From: JBKEAR01 sp047972425
Lineage (GTDB): Bacteria > Pseudomonadota > Alphaproteobacteria > JBKEAR01
Assembly (NCBI GenBank): GCA_047972425.1
Contig: JBKEAR010000016.1
Location: forward strand, 14,008 to 78,007
Length of the DNA: 64,000 nt
Direction of reading: 5' to 3'
How positions within the stretch are numbered: the stretch's first letter is position 1; every line of letters begins with the position of its first letter. The translations under genes and the position numbers were made by a program. Positions 8,272 to 17,300 of this stretch are shown here, in pieces. Under the pieces are notes generated by a model. It was given only the letters and a program-made list of their open reading frames with translations, was not told the DNA's origin and did no database searches.

Positions 8272-8967
8272 TTAGGCTTCCTTTTTTGTGCGATTCACAT
8301 TGCGCTTTTGCCGAACTCCCGCTTTGGTTAAGCTGGCTTTTAAATTGGTAATTTCTTGGTTAAGCTCACTTATGGTATTGGCTTGCTGTTCTAACTGTGT
8401 TTTTAAATTACCGTTAATCGCATTTTGTACAATATTCATATCTTGCGCCGCCTTTTTATAAATATTTTCGGCGATATGCCCGGCATGTTTCACCGGCTTT
8501 GCAAGGGGGCCGAATATTTGTAATATTTCATCACCCATATCCACGCCGGTGGCATCAATGGCATTTCTTAAGGCAACAACGGCTTCGGTAGAACCTTCAA
8601 TTTCTAAATCCCTTGTAAAAAATAAAGCATCACCGTCCGAATCACCATTCATCATTTTCAGTAAATTTTCAAAGGATGCATGTATCGTCGCCATCGCCTC
8701 TGGCCGCTCCCCTTTTTTTTCATGGGCGGTAATAAGTATTTGGCCATCAACCGCTTGCATATAAAAGGCAAAAGGCAAGTCAATTGGGTTAATCAGCCAG
8801 CTCGGTTCATCTAAATCGCTTAACCGCTCCACAAAAGACGGATGTTTAATTTGCATATTTTTGGCAATTTTTTGGGTTAAACGCTGTATCAGCGAAAGCG
8901 GTGCCGTACGCAAGGCAAAACCCAAAAATAATGTAGGCCCAAAAGGTGGGTGCGACTGAACAGCCAT
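8272..8967 (-). CDS. ubiT: UbiT, SCP2-domain lipid carrier of anaerobic ubiquinone synthesis
   Basis: The SCP2 sterol-carrier domain (about residues 40-135, including DLPFAFYMQAVDGQILI and the acidic NGDSDGDALFFTRDLEIEGS) is typical of UbiT/UbiJ, which carry polyprenyl precursors. As the first gene before ubiU and ubiV it is UbiT. At 231 residues it is longer than E. coli UbiT (174). The extra part is a C-terminal coiled coil (LEQQANTISELNQEITNLK) ending in a very basic stretch (RQKRNVNRTKKEA), similar in layout to the helical tail of UbiJ. Confidence 0.88.
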   Translation of the reverse strand: MAVQSHPPFGPTLFLGFALRTAPLSLIQRLTQKIAKNMQIKHPSFVERLSDLDEPSWLINPIDLPFAFYMQAVDGQILITAHEKKGERPEAMATIHASFENLLKMMNGDSDGDALFFTRDLEIEGSTEAVVALRNAIDATGVDMGDEILQIFGPLAKPVKHAGHIAENIYKKAAQDMNIVQNAINGNLKTQLEQQANTISELNQEITNLKASLTKAGVRQKRNVNRTKKEA

Positions 8968-8999
8968 TTTGTAATCCTTAGTTTTTTAAAGTTAGGTAT

Positions 9000-9027
9000 A
9001 AAATAACATGAAACCGCTTTTTGTCAA
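9000..9027 (-). promoter_or_regulatory. Candidate sigma-70 promoter for ubiTUV
   Basis: On the minus strand a perfect -35 TTGACA (9022-9027) and a -10-like TATTTT (9000-9005) are 16 nt apart, about 32 nt upstream of the ubiT ATG. I saw no FNR box (TTGAT-N4-ATCAA) close by. Confidence 0.5.
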
Positions 9028-9112
9028 AACGCTTTACCACTTAATCGGTGTTCTATAATTTTATCATTTTTTTGCTATTTTTTTAAGTATAAATAAGGGC
9101 GTATATAAATAT

Positions 9113-9574
9113 CTATTTTTGAGTTAAATCCTTAACAATCGCATCGCAACCCGTTATGATTTGCTGCATCATCATATCAAAATCTTCTAAGCTACCATAA
9201 TAAGGGTCCGCCACCGAACAATGGGGTTGCTCCATAAAATAATCGCAAAAATATCGAATCCGCGCGCCCGATTGTGGCGGTTTATTCTGGAGCAAATAAC
9301 GGTAATGGCCGTCATCCATGGCGATAATATCATCAAATGTAAAATAATCATCGGGTGTAATTTGCCTTGCCCGAATATGGCTAATATCAAAGCCGTATTT
9401 TTTGGCTGTTTTTATAGCTCTTTGGTCTGGTGCATCGCCTTCGTGCCATCCGCCCAAGCCCGCACTATCGACATGAATATGCAATATATTTTGCGCTTGC
9501 AATTTTTGTTTTAATATTGCATCGGCCGAGGGCGAGCGGCAAATATTGCCGGTGCATATAAATAAAACAGACAT
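9113..9574 (-). CDS. Low-molecular-weight protein tyrosine phosphatase
   Basis: This 153-residue phosphatase has the P-loop CTGNICRSP near the N-terminus and the general-acid motif DPYYGSLEDF near the C-terminus. Family members dephosphorylate protein phosphotyrosine or arginine in the cytoplasm. The ATG at 9574 is preferred because AAAGGA lies 5-10 nt upstream; an in-phase upstream start would add seven residues before the conserved MSVLFICTG. It stands alone between ubiT and a small ORF on the opposite strand. Confidence 0.92.
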   Translation of the reverse strand: MSVLFICTGNICRSPSADAILKQKLQAQNILHIHVDSAGLGGWHEGDAPDQRAIKTAKKYGFDISHIRARQITPDDYFTFDDIIAMDDGHYRYLLQNKPPQSGARIRYFCDYFMEQPHCSVADPYYGSLEDFDMMMQQIITGCDAIVKDLTQK

Positions 9575-9719
9575 TGATTTTCCTTTAACTTTCAAAAAAT
9601 TTACTTTTTATTAATATTTTTCGCTTGGCGTTTATGGCAAAATTGTGTAAAAGCAAGGTTACCAAAAAATCTTATGAACATAAAGATGAATTCGGCTTAA
9701 CCGATTTTAGGATGATTAA

Positions 9720-9842
9720 ATGCGATTACAGATTACTGTTATTTTTACATTACTATTATTAGTAGCATCGGCTTTTGTATCACTCACACAAGCTTATAAT
9801 ATGCACCATCAATTACCCGAAAGCACCCAAGCACCCCGTTAA
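9720..9842 (+). CDS. Possible small membrane or exported protein, 40 residues
   Basis: A short frame, preceded by AGGATGATTAA, encodes MRLQITVIFTLLLLVASAFV and then a polar tail of 20 residues. The first half is one hydrophobic helix, either a membrane anchor or a signal peptide. I know no matching family. It ends 110 nt before a candidate promoter for a structured RNA. It may be a real small protein or chance; the ribosome site and hydrophobic pattern support it modestly. Confidence 0.4.
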   Translation: MRLQITVIFTLLLLVASAFVSLTQAYNMHHQLPESTQAPR

Positions 9843-9951
9843 AATTTTTATTAATTATTAATATTTTATCCCAAAATCAATGTAAAACAGCATCAATATA
9901 CAGAATTATAAATAATTTTCTGTAATTATACCTGCATGCAAAAAAAAATTC

Positions 9952-9980
9952 TTTACGGCTTTTTAAATTTACCATATAAT
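9952..9980 (+). promoter_or_regulatory. Candidate sigma-70 promoter
   Basis: TTTACG (9952-9957) and a perfect TATAAT (9975-9980) are separated by exactly 17 nt. Transcription would start near 9987, just ahead of the stable hairpin at 10017-10096. Confidence 0.6.
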
Positions 9981-9984
9981 ATTC

Positions 9985-10146
9985 ATGCAAGTAACGTTGG
10001 TAAAAGTTATACCCTCGTGCATCGTTTCTTTAACAGTTAAAAATATTACTTTCCTCTCCTCCCCCTTTTTTGAATGTTAGAGAAACGAGCTTGCACAAAA
10101 GAGCATAATCCCCTTTCTGTTTCCCATTATTTATTTATCTTTTTTT
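9985..10146 (+). ncRNA. Candidate structured RNA or long structured leader upstream of ctpA
   Basis: Downstream of a good promoter lies a strong imperfect hairpin: GTGCA + TCGTTTCTTTAACA (10017-10035) pairs with TGTTAGAGAAACGA + TGCAC (10075-10096). This gives 19 pairs with one G-U and a 3-nt bulge, and a 39-nt pyrimidine-rich loop (CTTTCCTCTCCTCCCCC). ATGC at 9985 can also pair with GCAT at 10103, closing the molecule. A T7 run at about 10138-10146 could end a transcript of about 160 nt. There is no matching long ORF. It is not recognisable as SRP RNA, tmRNA or RNase P; a 6S-like RNA cannot be excluded. It could instead be the ctpA 5' leader. Confidence 0.45.
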
Positions 10147-10229
10147 GAACATATTTGTTTTGTTGCGAAAAACAAAGAGGTCGGGTAAAGTATAAGCAAT
10201 TTTAAAACGCTTTTATAAGGATTTTGTTT

Positions 10230-11732
10230 ATGTTCTCTCAATGGAAGTCTGCGCTATTCGGTGCTTCGCTTTTGGTTTTTTCATCTCCTTTTGCCTTGGC
10301 ACAAACCACGGCCGAAGAACAGCAAGCATTAGATAAAACCTATAACGAACTTGCATTATTTGGCCAAGTTTTCGATCATATTCGCGAAAATTATGTGGAG
10401 CAGGTCTCTGATGAAGAGCTGATTAAGGCCGCCATTGACGGCATGTTGCGCTCGCTTGACCCCCATTCTAACTTTTTAACGGGCGAAGAAGCCCAAGATA
10501 TGATGGATCAAACTTCGGGCACTTATGGCGGGCTGGGTATTCAGGTAAGCCAAGATGAAAACGGCATGGTTTTAGTGATTGCCCCCTTTGATGATACCCC
10601 TGCCGCCAAGGCAGGCATTGAGCCGGGCGATCGGATTAGCCATGTGGATAATGAACCCACCATGGGCGAAAGCTTAGACAAAGCCACCGAGAAAATGAAG
10701 GGCGAACCCGGCACCGATGTTGTCCTTACTATCATGCGCGAAGGCGTTGAGCCTTTTGATGTAACCGTTACCCGCGATATCATCCGCCCCGACCCTGTGC
10801 GTTGGCGCTTAGAAGGCAAAAACGGCTATATCCGTTTAGCTGCTTTTAATCAGCGCTCTACCGAAGTTTTAATTGAGGCCGTGAATGACCTCAACAAACA
10901 AGCCGAAGAGCAAGGTTTTGAAATTAACGGTTTTGTGCTCGATTTACGCTCTAACCCCGGCGGATTGTTAGACCAAGCGGTTTCGATTGTAGACAGCTTT
11001 GTGGATGAAGGCGAAATTGTGAGTATTCGGGGGCGCGATGCCAATGAGGGCGAACGCTTTACCGCAACCGAGGGCGATGTTACCGATGGCAAACCATTGA
11101 TTGTACTCATCAATGCCGGCTCCGCTTCGGCCTCCGAAATTGTTGCCGGTGCCTTGCAAGATTTAGAACGTGCCATGATTTTGGGTGAACGCAGCTTTGG
11201 CAAAGGCTCGGTACAAACCGTTGGCCAAGTATCTGCCGATGGTGATTTGGTGCGCATGACAACCGCCCGTTATTTTACGCCATCAGGCCGCTCTATCCAA
11301 GGTGAGGGTATTCATCCCGATATTGAAGTGAAGCCAGCAAAAATTGAGGTAGTTGAGCGCGAAATCATCCGCGAGGGTGATATCCCCGGTGCCTTAACCA
11401 ACCCCGGCACGGGTGTTCCGCGGGATAATGTAACACCGGCTGAGGAACAACCAACCACAGAGGAAACACCACCGGCAATAACCGAGCAACCCGCCAGCGA
11501 TGAAACATCAAGCACTGATGATGAAAGCAAAAAAGGCTTGGCCGATACCATTAAAGATGCCCTAAAAAATACAAAAGAAAAAGAAGATGAAAAATCTAAG
11601 GGCAATAAAGTAGCCGATGAAGTGGTGCAAAAAGAAATTGAAGCCGCCGAAAAAGATAATCAGCTTCAACGGGCGCTCGATTTATTAGACGCCATTTCGG
11701 TTTACGAAAATTTTAAAAATAAGCAACAATAA
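10230..11732 (+). CDS. ctpA: C-terminal processing protease CtpA (S41 family)
   Basis: This 500-residue periplasmic serine protease has a signal peptide (MFSQWKSALF...FALAQ), a PDZ domain (GTYGGLGIQV ... AAKAGIEPGDRI) and the S41 catalytic domain with the Ser motif GSASASEIVAGALQD and the Lys motif GERSFGKGSVQ. The C-terminal 120 residues are low-complexity (Thr/Glu/Pro, then Lys/Glu) and atypical in length. The ATG at 10230 has AAGGA 8 nt upstream and is preferred over a TTG two codons earlier. rppH follows after 11 nt. Confidence 0.95.
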   Translation: MFSQWKSALFGASLLVFSSPFALAQTTAEEQQALDKTYNELALFGQVFDHIRENYVEQVSDEELIKAAIDGMLRSLDPHSNFLTGEEAQDMMDQTSGTYGGLGIQVSQDENGMVLVIAPFDDTPAAKAGIEPGDRISHVDNEPTMGESLDKATEKMKGEPGTDVVLTIMREGVEPFDVTVTRDIIRPDPVRWRLEGKNGYIRLAAFNQRSTEVLIEAVNDLNKQAEEQGFEINGFVLDLRSNPGGLLDQAVSIVDSFVDEGEIVSIRGRDANEGERFTATEGDVTDGKPLIVLINAGSASASEIVAGALQDLERAMILGERSFGKGSVQTVGQVSADGDLVRMTTARYFTPSGRSIQGEGIHPDIEVKPAKIEVVEREIIREGDIPGALTNPGTGVPRDNVTPAEEQPTTEETPPAITEQPASDETSSTDDESKKGLADTIKDALKNTKEKEDEKSKGNKVADEVVQKEIEAAEKDNQLQRALDLLDAISVYENFKNKQQ

Positions 11733-11743
11733 ACGGAAGATAA

Positions 11744-12211
11744 ATGGAACTTAATAATTATCGCCCGGGTGTTGGCGCTTGTATTTTTAATAAGGATAAT
11801 AAAGTTTTTGTTGCCGAGCGCTTGGATATCCCCGGGGCTTGGCAGTTGGTGCAAGGTGGTATAGATGCGGGCGAAAACCCCGATATTGCCCTTTACCGTG
11901 AGTTATTAGAAGAAACCGGCATACAAAAAGAAAATTTGGAATTATTAGCCAAATCGAAGGAATGGATAACATACAAATTCCCACAAGATGCCGGATTTTT
12001 TAAAGGCAAATATATCGGGCAAAAACAGCTTTGGTATGCGCTACGTTTTTTAGGTGCGGATAAAGATATTAACCTCAACCATACCCATCATCCAGAGTTT
12101 AGCCGCTTTAAATGGGTGGATTTAGCTGAGATTGAACAATTTGCCGTTGACTTTAAAAAAGAGCTTTACCATAAAATAATTAATGAATTTAAAGATTTGA
12201 GTGTAGGTTAA
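11744..12211 (+). CDS. rppH: RNA pyrophosphohydrolase RppH (NUDIX)
   Basis: RppH removes pyrophosphate from the 5' end of mRNAs and so triggers decay. The 155-residue protein starts with the typical YRPGVGACIFN and carries the NUDIX box GIDAGENPDIALYRELLEET. The WQLVQGG motif is diagnostic of the RppH/Ap4A hydrolase group. It follows ctpA closely, a common alphaproteobacterial order, and its TAA is directly followed by the ATG of the antiporter gene. Confidence 0.93.
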   Translation: MELNNYRPGVGACIFNKDNKVFVAERLDIPGAWQLVQGGIDAGENPDIALYRELLEETGIQKENLELLAKSKEWITYKFPQDAGFFKGKYIGQKQLWYALRFLGADKDINLNHTHHPEFSRFKWVDLAEIEQFAVDFKKELYHKIINEFKDLSVG

Positions 12212-13159
12212 ATGACATTATTAAACTGGGTTACATTTATTTTGGGTTTTCCGGCTTTGCTTATTGGTGCGGATCTTTTGGTTAAAGGGGCATCGGCCAT
12301 TGCCTCACGTTTGGGTGTATCCTCGGTGGTTATTGGGTTAACAATTGTTGCCTTTGGTACATCGGCACCCGAACTTTTAATCTCGGTACAATCCTCCTTA
12401 GAAGGCCGTGGCGATATGGCCATTGGTAATGTGGTTGGCTCAAACATTGCTAATATTTTGCTTATTATTGGCATTGCCCCACTTGTTAAAACATTCATTA
12501 CAAAAAATACTATTAAACAAAAAGATTTAATATTCTTTATTGTCGCCATGGTGGTTTTGGTTGCCTCCCTTGCTTTTCCTGTTTATGGGCGGGTTTCTGC
12601 TATCATTGGTCTGCTTGTCTTTGCCTTTATTTTATATAATAGCTGGGAAAACCAAGCTGCTGATGCCGAAGCCGAAGAAATAGAAGATAATAAAAAACCA
12701 ATAATTATTTATATTCTTTATACCATCATCGGTGCAATTGGCTTGGCTGTGGGGGCGGACTGGCTAGTGGATAACGGCCAAAAAATTGCGCTTATGATGC
12801 ATATCTCACCTGCTGTGGTTGGCTTAATCTTTTTTGCTGTGGGTACATCTTTGCCTGAGATTGCCACCTCGGTTTATGCGGTCAAAAAAAATGAGTTTGG
12901 CTTATCTTTAGGTAATGTCATTGGCTCTAACACATTTAACGGCTTGCTTATTTTACCCGCGGCTGGGCTGATTAAACCCATATATGTCGATAAGCTTATT
13001 CAAATACGCGATTTACCCTTTTTGGTTATTGCCACCCTTTTATTGGCTTATATTATTTATAAAGGTAAGGCCATCACCCGCATTAGCGGATTTTGCTTTT
13101 TAGGCATCTATGCTGTATGGATTGCTTTTGTCGCTTTAACTGCAAGTAGCGGAGTATAA
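12212..13159 (+). CDS. Calcium/sodium antiporter of the CaCA family (YrbG type)
   Basis: This 315-residue inner-membrane cation exchanger has about ten membrane helices and the two inverted CaCA alpha repeats: FGTSAPELLISV with GNVVGSNIANILL in the first half, and GTSLPEIATSV with GNVIGSNTFNGLL in the second. The conserved acidic residues of both repeats are present. An acidic loop (DAEAEEIEDNKK) separates the halves. It is translated directly after rppH with no gap. Confidence 0.93.
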   Translation: MTLLNWVTFILGFPALLIGADLLVKGASAIASRLGVSSVVIGLTIVAFGTSAPELLISVQSSLEGRGDMAIGNVVGSNIANILLIIGIAPLVKTFITKNTIKQKDLIFFIVAMVVLVASLAFPVYGRVSAIIGLLVFAFILYNSWENQAADAEAEEIEDNKKPIIIYILYTIIGAIGLAVGADWLVDNGQKIALMMHISPAVVGLIFFAVGTSLPEIATSVYAVKKNEFGLSLGNVIGSNTFNGLLILPAAGLIKPIYVDKLIQIRDLPFLVIATLLLAYIIYKGKAITRISGFCFLGIYAVWIAFVALTASSGV

Positions 13160-13162
13160 TCT

Positions 13163-13897
13163 ATGGTGCAATCGGCTTTAATTACAGGGGCAGCCAAACG
13201 CATTGGTAAAGAAATTGCCATTCACTTGGCAAAAAACCATTATAATTTGGCACTCCATTACGGAAAGTCCGCCCAAAAGGCTAAAGATTTAGCCCAAATG
13301 CTACAAAGCGAATATGGTATAAAAGCTATAACCATTCAGGCCGATTTAAGCGATGAAACACAGGTACAAAAGCTTATTCCCCAAATAAATGATCGTTTTG
13401 GCACCATCGATTTGTTAGTCAATAATGCCTCTTGCTTTTTGCGTGATAGTTGGGATGATAGCCCCGCTGCGGTTTGGAACGAAAATTTAGCCGTTAATTT
13501 ACGTGCACCCTTTTTATTATCATCGGCCTTTGCCAAGCAAGCCCCAAAGGGTAGTTTAATTGTTAATATGCTTGATAGTAAGCTAGAAAACCTCACCCCG
13601 GCTTTTACCAGCTATACCGTAGCAAAATCGGGTTTATATGCGCTCACTAAAACCCTTGCCCAAGCTTTAGCCCCCAATATTCGGGTTAATGGGATTGGCC
13701 CGGGGCATGTGATACCATCGGTTCATGACACCAAAGAAACTTGGGAAAAAGCCATTGAGCAAACCGCCCTTAAACACGCAACGAGTATCGCCGAGATTGC
13801 CCAGACAATCTTATGGATGCACAACACCCCTAGCCTAACCGGACAAATGATTATGCTTGACGGCGGTGAGCATTTGGGTTGGAAATTCCCACACTAA
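13163..13897 (+). CDS. SDR reductase resembling FolM / pteridine reductase
   Basis: This 244-residue short-chain dehydrogenase has the cofactor motif TGAAKRIGKEIA, NNAS, and the catalytic YTVAK. At the usual catalytic-serine site it has the NMLD pattern seen in pteridine reductases (PTR1/FolM), and it continues RVNGIGPGHV. The family reduces dihydropterins or dihydrofolate with NADPH. It lies 3 nt after the antiporter and is the last gene of the ctpA-rppH run. The exact substrate is inferred. Confidence 0.85.
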   Translation: MVQSALITGAAKRIGKEIAIHLAKNHYNLALHYGKSAQKAKDLAQMLQSEYGIKAITIQADLSDETQVQKLIPQINDRFGTIDLLVNNASCFLRDSWDDSPAAVWNENLAVNLRAPFLLSSAFAKQAPKGSLIVNMLDSKLENLTPAFTSYTVAKSGLYALTKTLAQALAPNIRVNGIGPGHVIPSVHDTKETWEKAIEQTALKHATSIAEIAQTILWMHNTPSLTGQMIMLDGGEHLGWKFPH

Positions 13898-13929
13898 CTT
13901 CGTTAGAATGAATTTGCGTACGCTGTATT

Positions 13930-14326
13930 AAACAACCGTCATTCCTGATTTAATCAAGGAATCTGATGGCTCAAGCCTTGTATTCAGACTCCTGCTTACG
14001 CAGGAGTGACGGCTAAAATTTATTGCATAAACCTTACAGAATAAAGCATAGGGAAAGCGTCATGTTGTAAACATGCTTTCAGCATGACGAGGAAACCGTC
14101 CCCTAGTAACTTAAAATATTAAAGAATAGAGCATAGAAAAGCCGAATAGGCTTTCCCTGCCTTGTCGGAGACAAGCCAATTATAGAGTTGGCATGCAAAG
14201 CATGACAGGTCAACGCTTGTGTTGCGGGGTGTCTTGTCGGAGACAAGCCATTATAAATAGGCATGCTTTCAGCATGACGGGCAGAGCCCCATACATAAAG
14301 GGAAACCGTCCCCTAGTAACTTAAAA
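13930..14326. repeat. Intergenic array of short hairpins and dispersed repeat words
   Basis: This non-coding spacer between convergent genes is built of small palindromes with 3-5 nt loops. Examples are CCTGC-TTAC-GCAGG, ATGCT-TTC-AGCAT (twice), and CTTGTCGGAGACAAGCCA as an exact 18-nt repeat at 14161 and 14233. A 26-nt sequence beginning GGAAACCGTCCCC occurs exactly at 14091-14116 and 14301-14326. TGACGGCTAAAATT at 14007 recurs at 21754. The same TTGTC/GACAA word appears in the repeats at 22994-26488. No ORF or terminator was found. Confidence 0.8.
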
Positions 14327-14393
14327 AAATACGCTACCAAAATATCATAAAAGATATTTCAATAGCGCACTTAAATTCAGCAACACGAAGTGT

Positions 14394-17300
14394 TTACCAG
14401 CGAATACGCACACCCAAATCGCCACGGATATTTTGATAATCGCTAAAGTCTGTTATATAACCAATATCGCCGTAAAGCTGGATTGTTTGATTGAGGTCGG
14501 CTGTAACACCGGCTCTGATCTCGCCAGCGGTATCAAAATTATGGGCTTCAAATATGCCATGGTCTAATGTACCATAATTAATTTCTGGTGCATTGGTGAA
14601 CTCATGGAGCATGCCTAAATAGAGGTAAGGTTTTACTTCGCCCCGTTCAGTTTTTATGGTTTTTTCGGTACGTATACCCAAGCGCCCGGTAATGTAAGTA
14701 TGGCTATCAATGCTTACATCGGTTTCGTCCGAGCGAAAATCATTCCATTTTACATGGGCGAGCTTCACTTGGGCTTGGGGTTCGATAATCCAATTTTTGG
14801 CTAAGTCGAAACTATGGCCAACCTCCAGCGAGCCGGCAAGGGCATAACCATCGACCGATACATTATCATGGGCATCGACATCGGCATTAAAATCGATATA
14901 TTCGGCAACAAAATCCAAATAGCTTCCGGCGGTACTAAAGAATGTTGCATAAGCGCCAATCGACCATGTATCTACACCGATAGATGCCCCATTAAAGGCA
15001 TTATATTCGGGGCCTATACCATTGGTTTCAAAATCACCTGTTTTATAGCCGCCAAATAAACCGCCGTACATGACCCAATCGGGGGAATAATTACCGAGCT
15101 CGAATTTTTTATCGATACCAAAGTTAAACCCACCGTAAGTTCCGTTTAAATCATAGCTATTATCCGAGCCTAAATCCAAATGCGATAATGTGCCACGCAA
15201 CCACGCATTGGCTTTGGTATCATCGAAATTAACGGCATTATGCCAAGCTTGACCTAAATTGGTTTTTAAGTTCGATGCACCTGTACCAACCCAACCCTGA
15301 TTATTGCGCAATTCACCTAAACGCTGATGCAAAGTATCGAGCTCATTCATTGCAATTTCGCGGCCAATTGTTGGCAATGCAACATAGGCCGGAATATCCG
15401 ATGTTACCATGGTTGGTTTTTTGGGATCGGTCGGCATAACTGGTTTGGGGTCTCGGGGGTCTTGGGCATAGGTTAACACCCAATCATTACCCGATGTCTC
15501 AAGGGACCAAACAAACGGATTATTGGCAAATAAACCCAAATTACTATTACCCTCGTAACGTTGAGATTGTGTTAAAACAAAATTTTCGTCCGATTTATCG
15601 GCATCATTCGGTGCCTCAACCAGTAAAATTTTACCATTTGCCGCCGCCGCCGCTTGTGCCATACCGATATTTGTATCGGCATAGCTATCGTAATCTACAT
15701 TTGTTACATCGTTAATGGCAATAGTGCCATCGGCGGTTACATTGCCGTTTACAGTTATATAATCGGCAAGTTTATCATTAAAATCCGTATCGAATATATA
15801 AGTACCTGTACCCGATAAATCACCAATCGCTGCCGCATAGGCGGTAGGGTTGCCATTACCTGTAATGGTTAAATGGTCACCAATATGGCCATCGGCAAAG
15901 TCAAAAACACCATTATTTTCCACACCGGCATCAATGGTGTAATCACCACTACCGCCACCGGTCATAATAATTTTAGAGCTTTCATCTATGGTATAGGTTA
16001 TGGCTTGGGGGGCGGCATAAGCATTGCCAAAATCAAGAGCCGAGCCTAAAATAACACCCACATCTTCAAAATTAATATATTCGGGTAAATCGGCGGCATT
16101 GCCTGTAAAAGACATAATGTTAAACTGATCCGAAAATCCGTCTGCCCGCGATAGCCAATCATCGCCACCGTCAACAACGCCTTCAATCAGTCCCCCTTTG
16201 TAATTCACCACATCACTACCATCTTGGGCTAAAATATCCCCAATGATATGCCCTTGGGTGGTGAGCGTCATATTTCCGTCGGAATCACGAATGGCCGTAC
16301 CCGAAAGCGAACCGTTAAGCGTGCCATTAGCCGAGATGTCAATTGTGCCATCGGGGCCACCGGTTTCGCTGAGTTGCCATGTGGATATACGGGGTGCCGA
16401 AATTTGGATGGCTGTGCCGTAAAACTGAAACTCGGCTGTTGAAAACGGCGGTATATATACGCTGTCTTGTCCACCCACAACAGTACCGTCTATTACGTTA
16501 ATATCGTAAGTACTGCCGCTATTGCCGTCTAAATAAACTTGCAAGCCATCGGCACCTCCGTTGCCCTTACCAGTAACGGTTGCGCCGTTGGTAACATTAA
16601 TAATGGCCGTTGATGCCTGCCCGCTATCAATCTCTTGCTCTATTCGTACACCGTCGCCATCCCAACCGGCGGCGGTAATATCGGCATTGGCATTCACTAA
16701 AACATCGTTACCTTGGCTATATAATATATCCACCCCCGAAGATTGTGCGCCGGTTGCTACATCAATTTCGCCATTAACATCAGCTTGGATAGCCCCGCTG
16801 CCTTCGCTTATAATCGAAATACCATGGGCATGCGCCGGAAATAACGTTGAGCCGAAAAACGGGTAAGGCTCACCCGCCGCCGTATGAATTGTACCATTAT
16901 TCACAATATATATTTCGCCTGTATTCTCGCTATTATTAATTTGCGCCAATATGGCATCGGAGCCTTCACTATTACCGGTGATAGAGCCGTTATTTTCGAT
17001 GTAAATATCACCTTTGGCCGCCATACTGGTTTTACCCAATATACCTTCGGCATCGGAATTATTTGTGGTAATTTCACCATTATTGATAACCGAGACCAAT
17101 GTGCTTTCAACGGCCGATTGCGTGGCTTCGGCCTTAATACCATTGGCACCGCCACCTGTTGTGATAATAGTGCCATCATTGGTGATGGTTGTTGTGCCCG
17201 GGTTGCCCGTGCCTGCGGTTTCGGTATATATACCATAAGCTTCTGAGCCCGATGTATTTATGGTTGCTGCCGAAGTTAAGGTGATTGTACCATTTTGTGT

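Noticed and set aside
9634..9765. A 43-codon ORF overlapping the 40-residue small ORF in another frame
   Set aside because: No ribosome site, no hydrophobic or family pattern, and it overlaps the better-supported small ORF.
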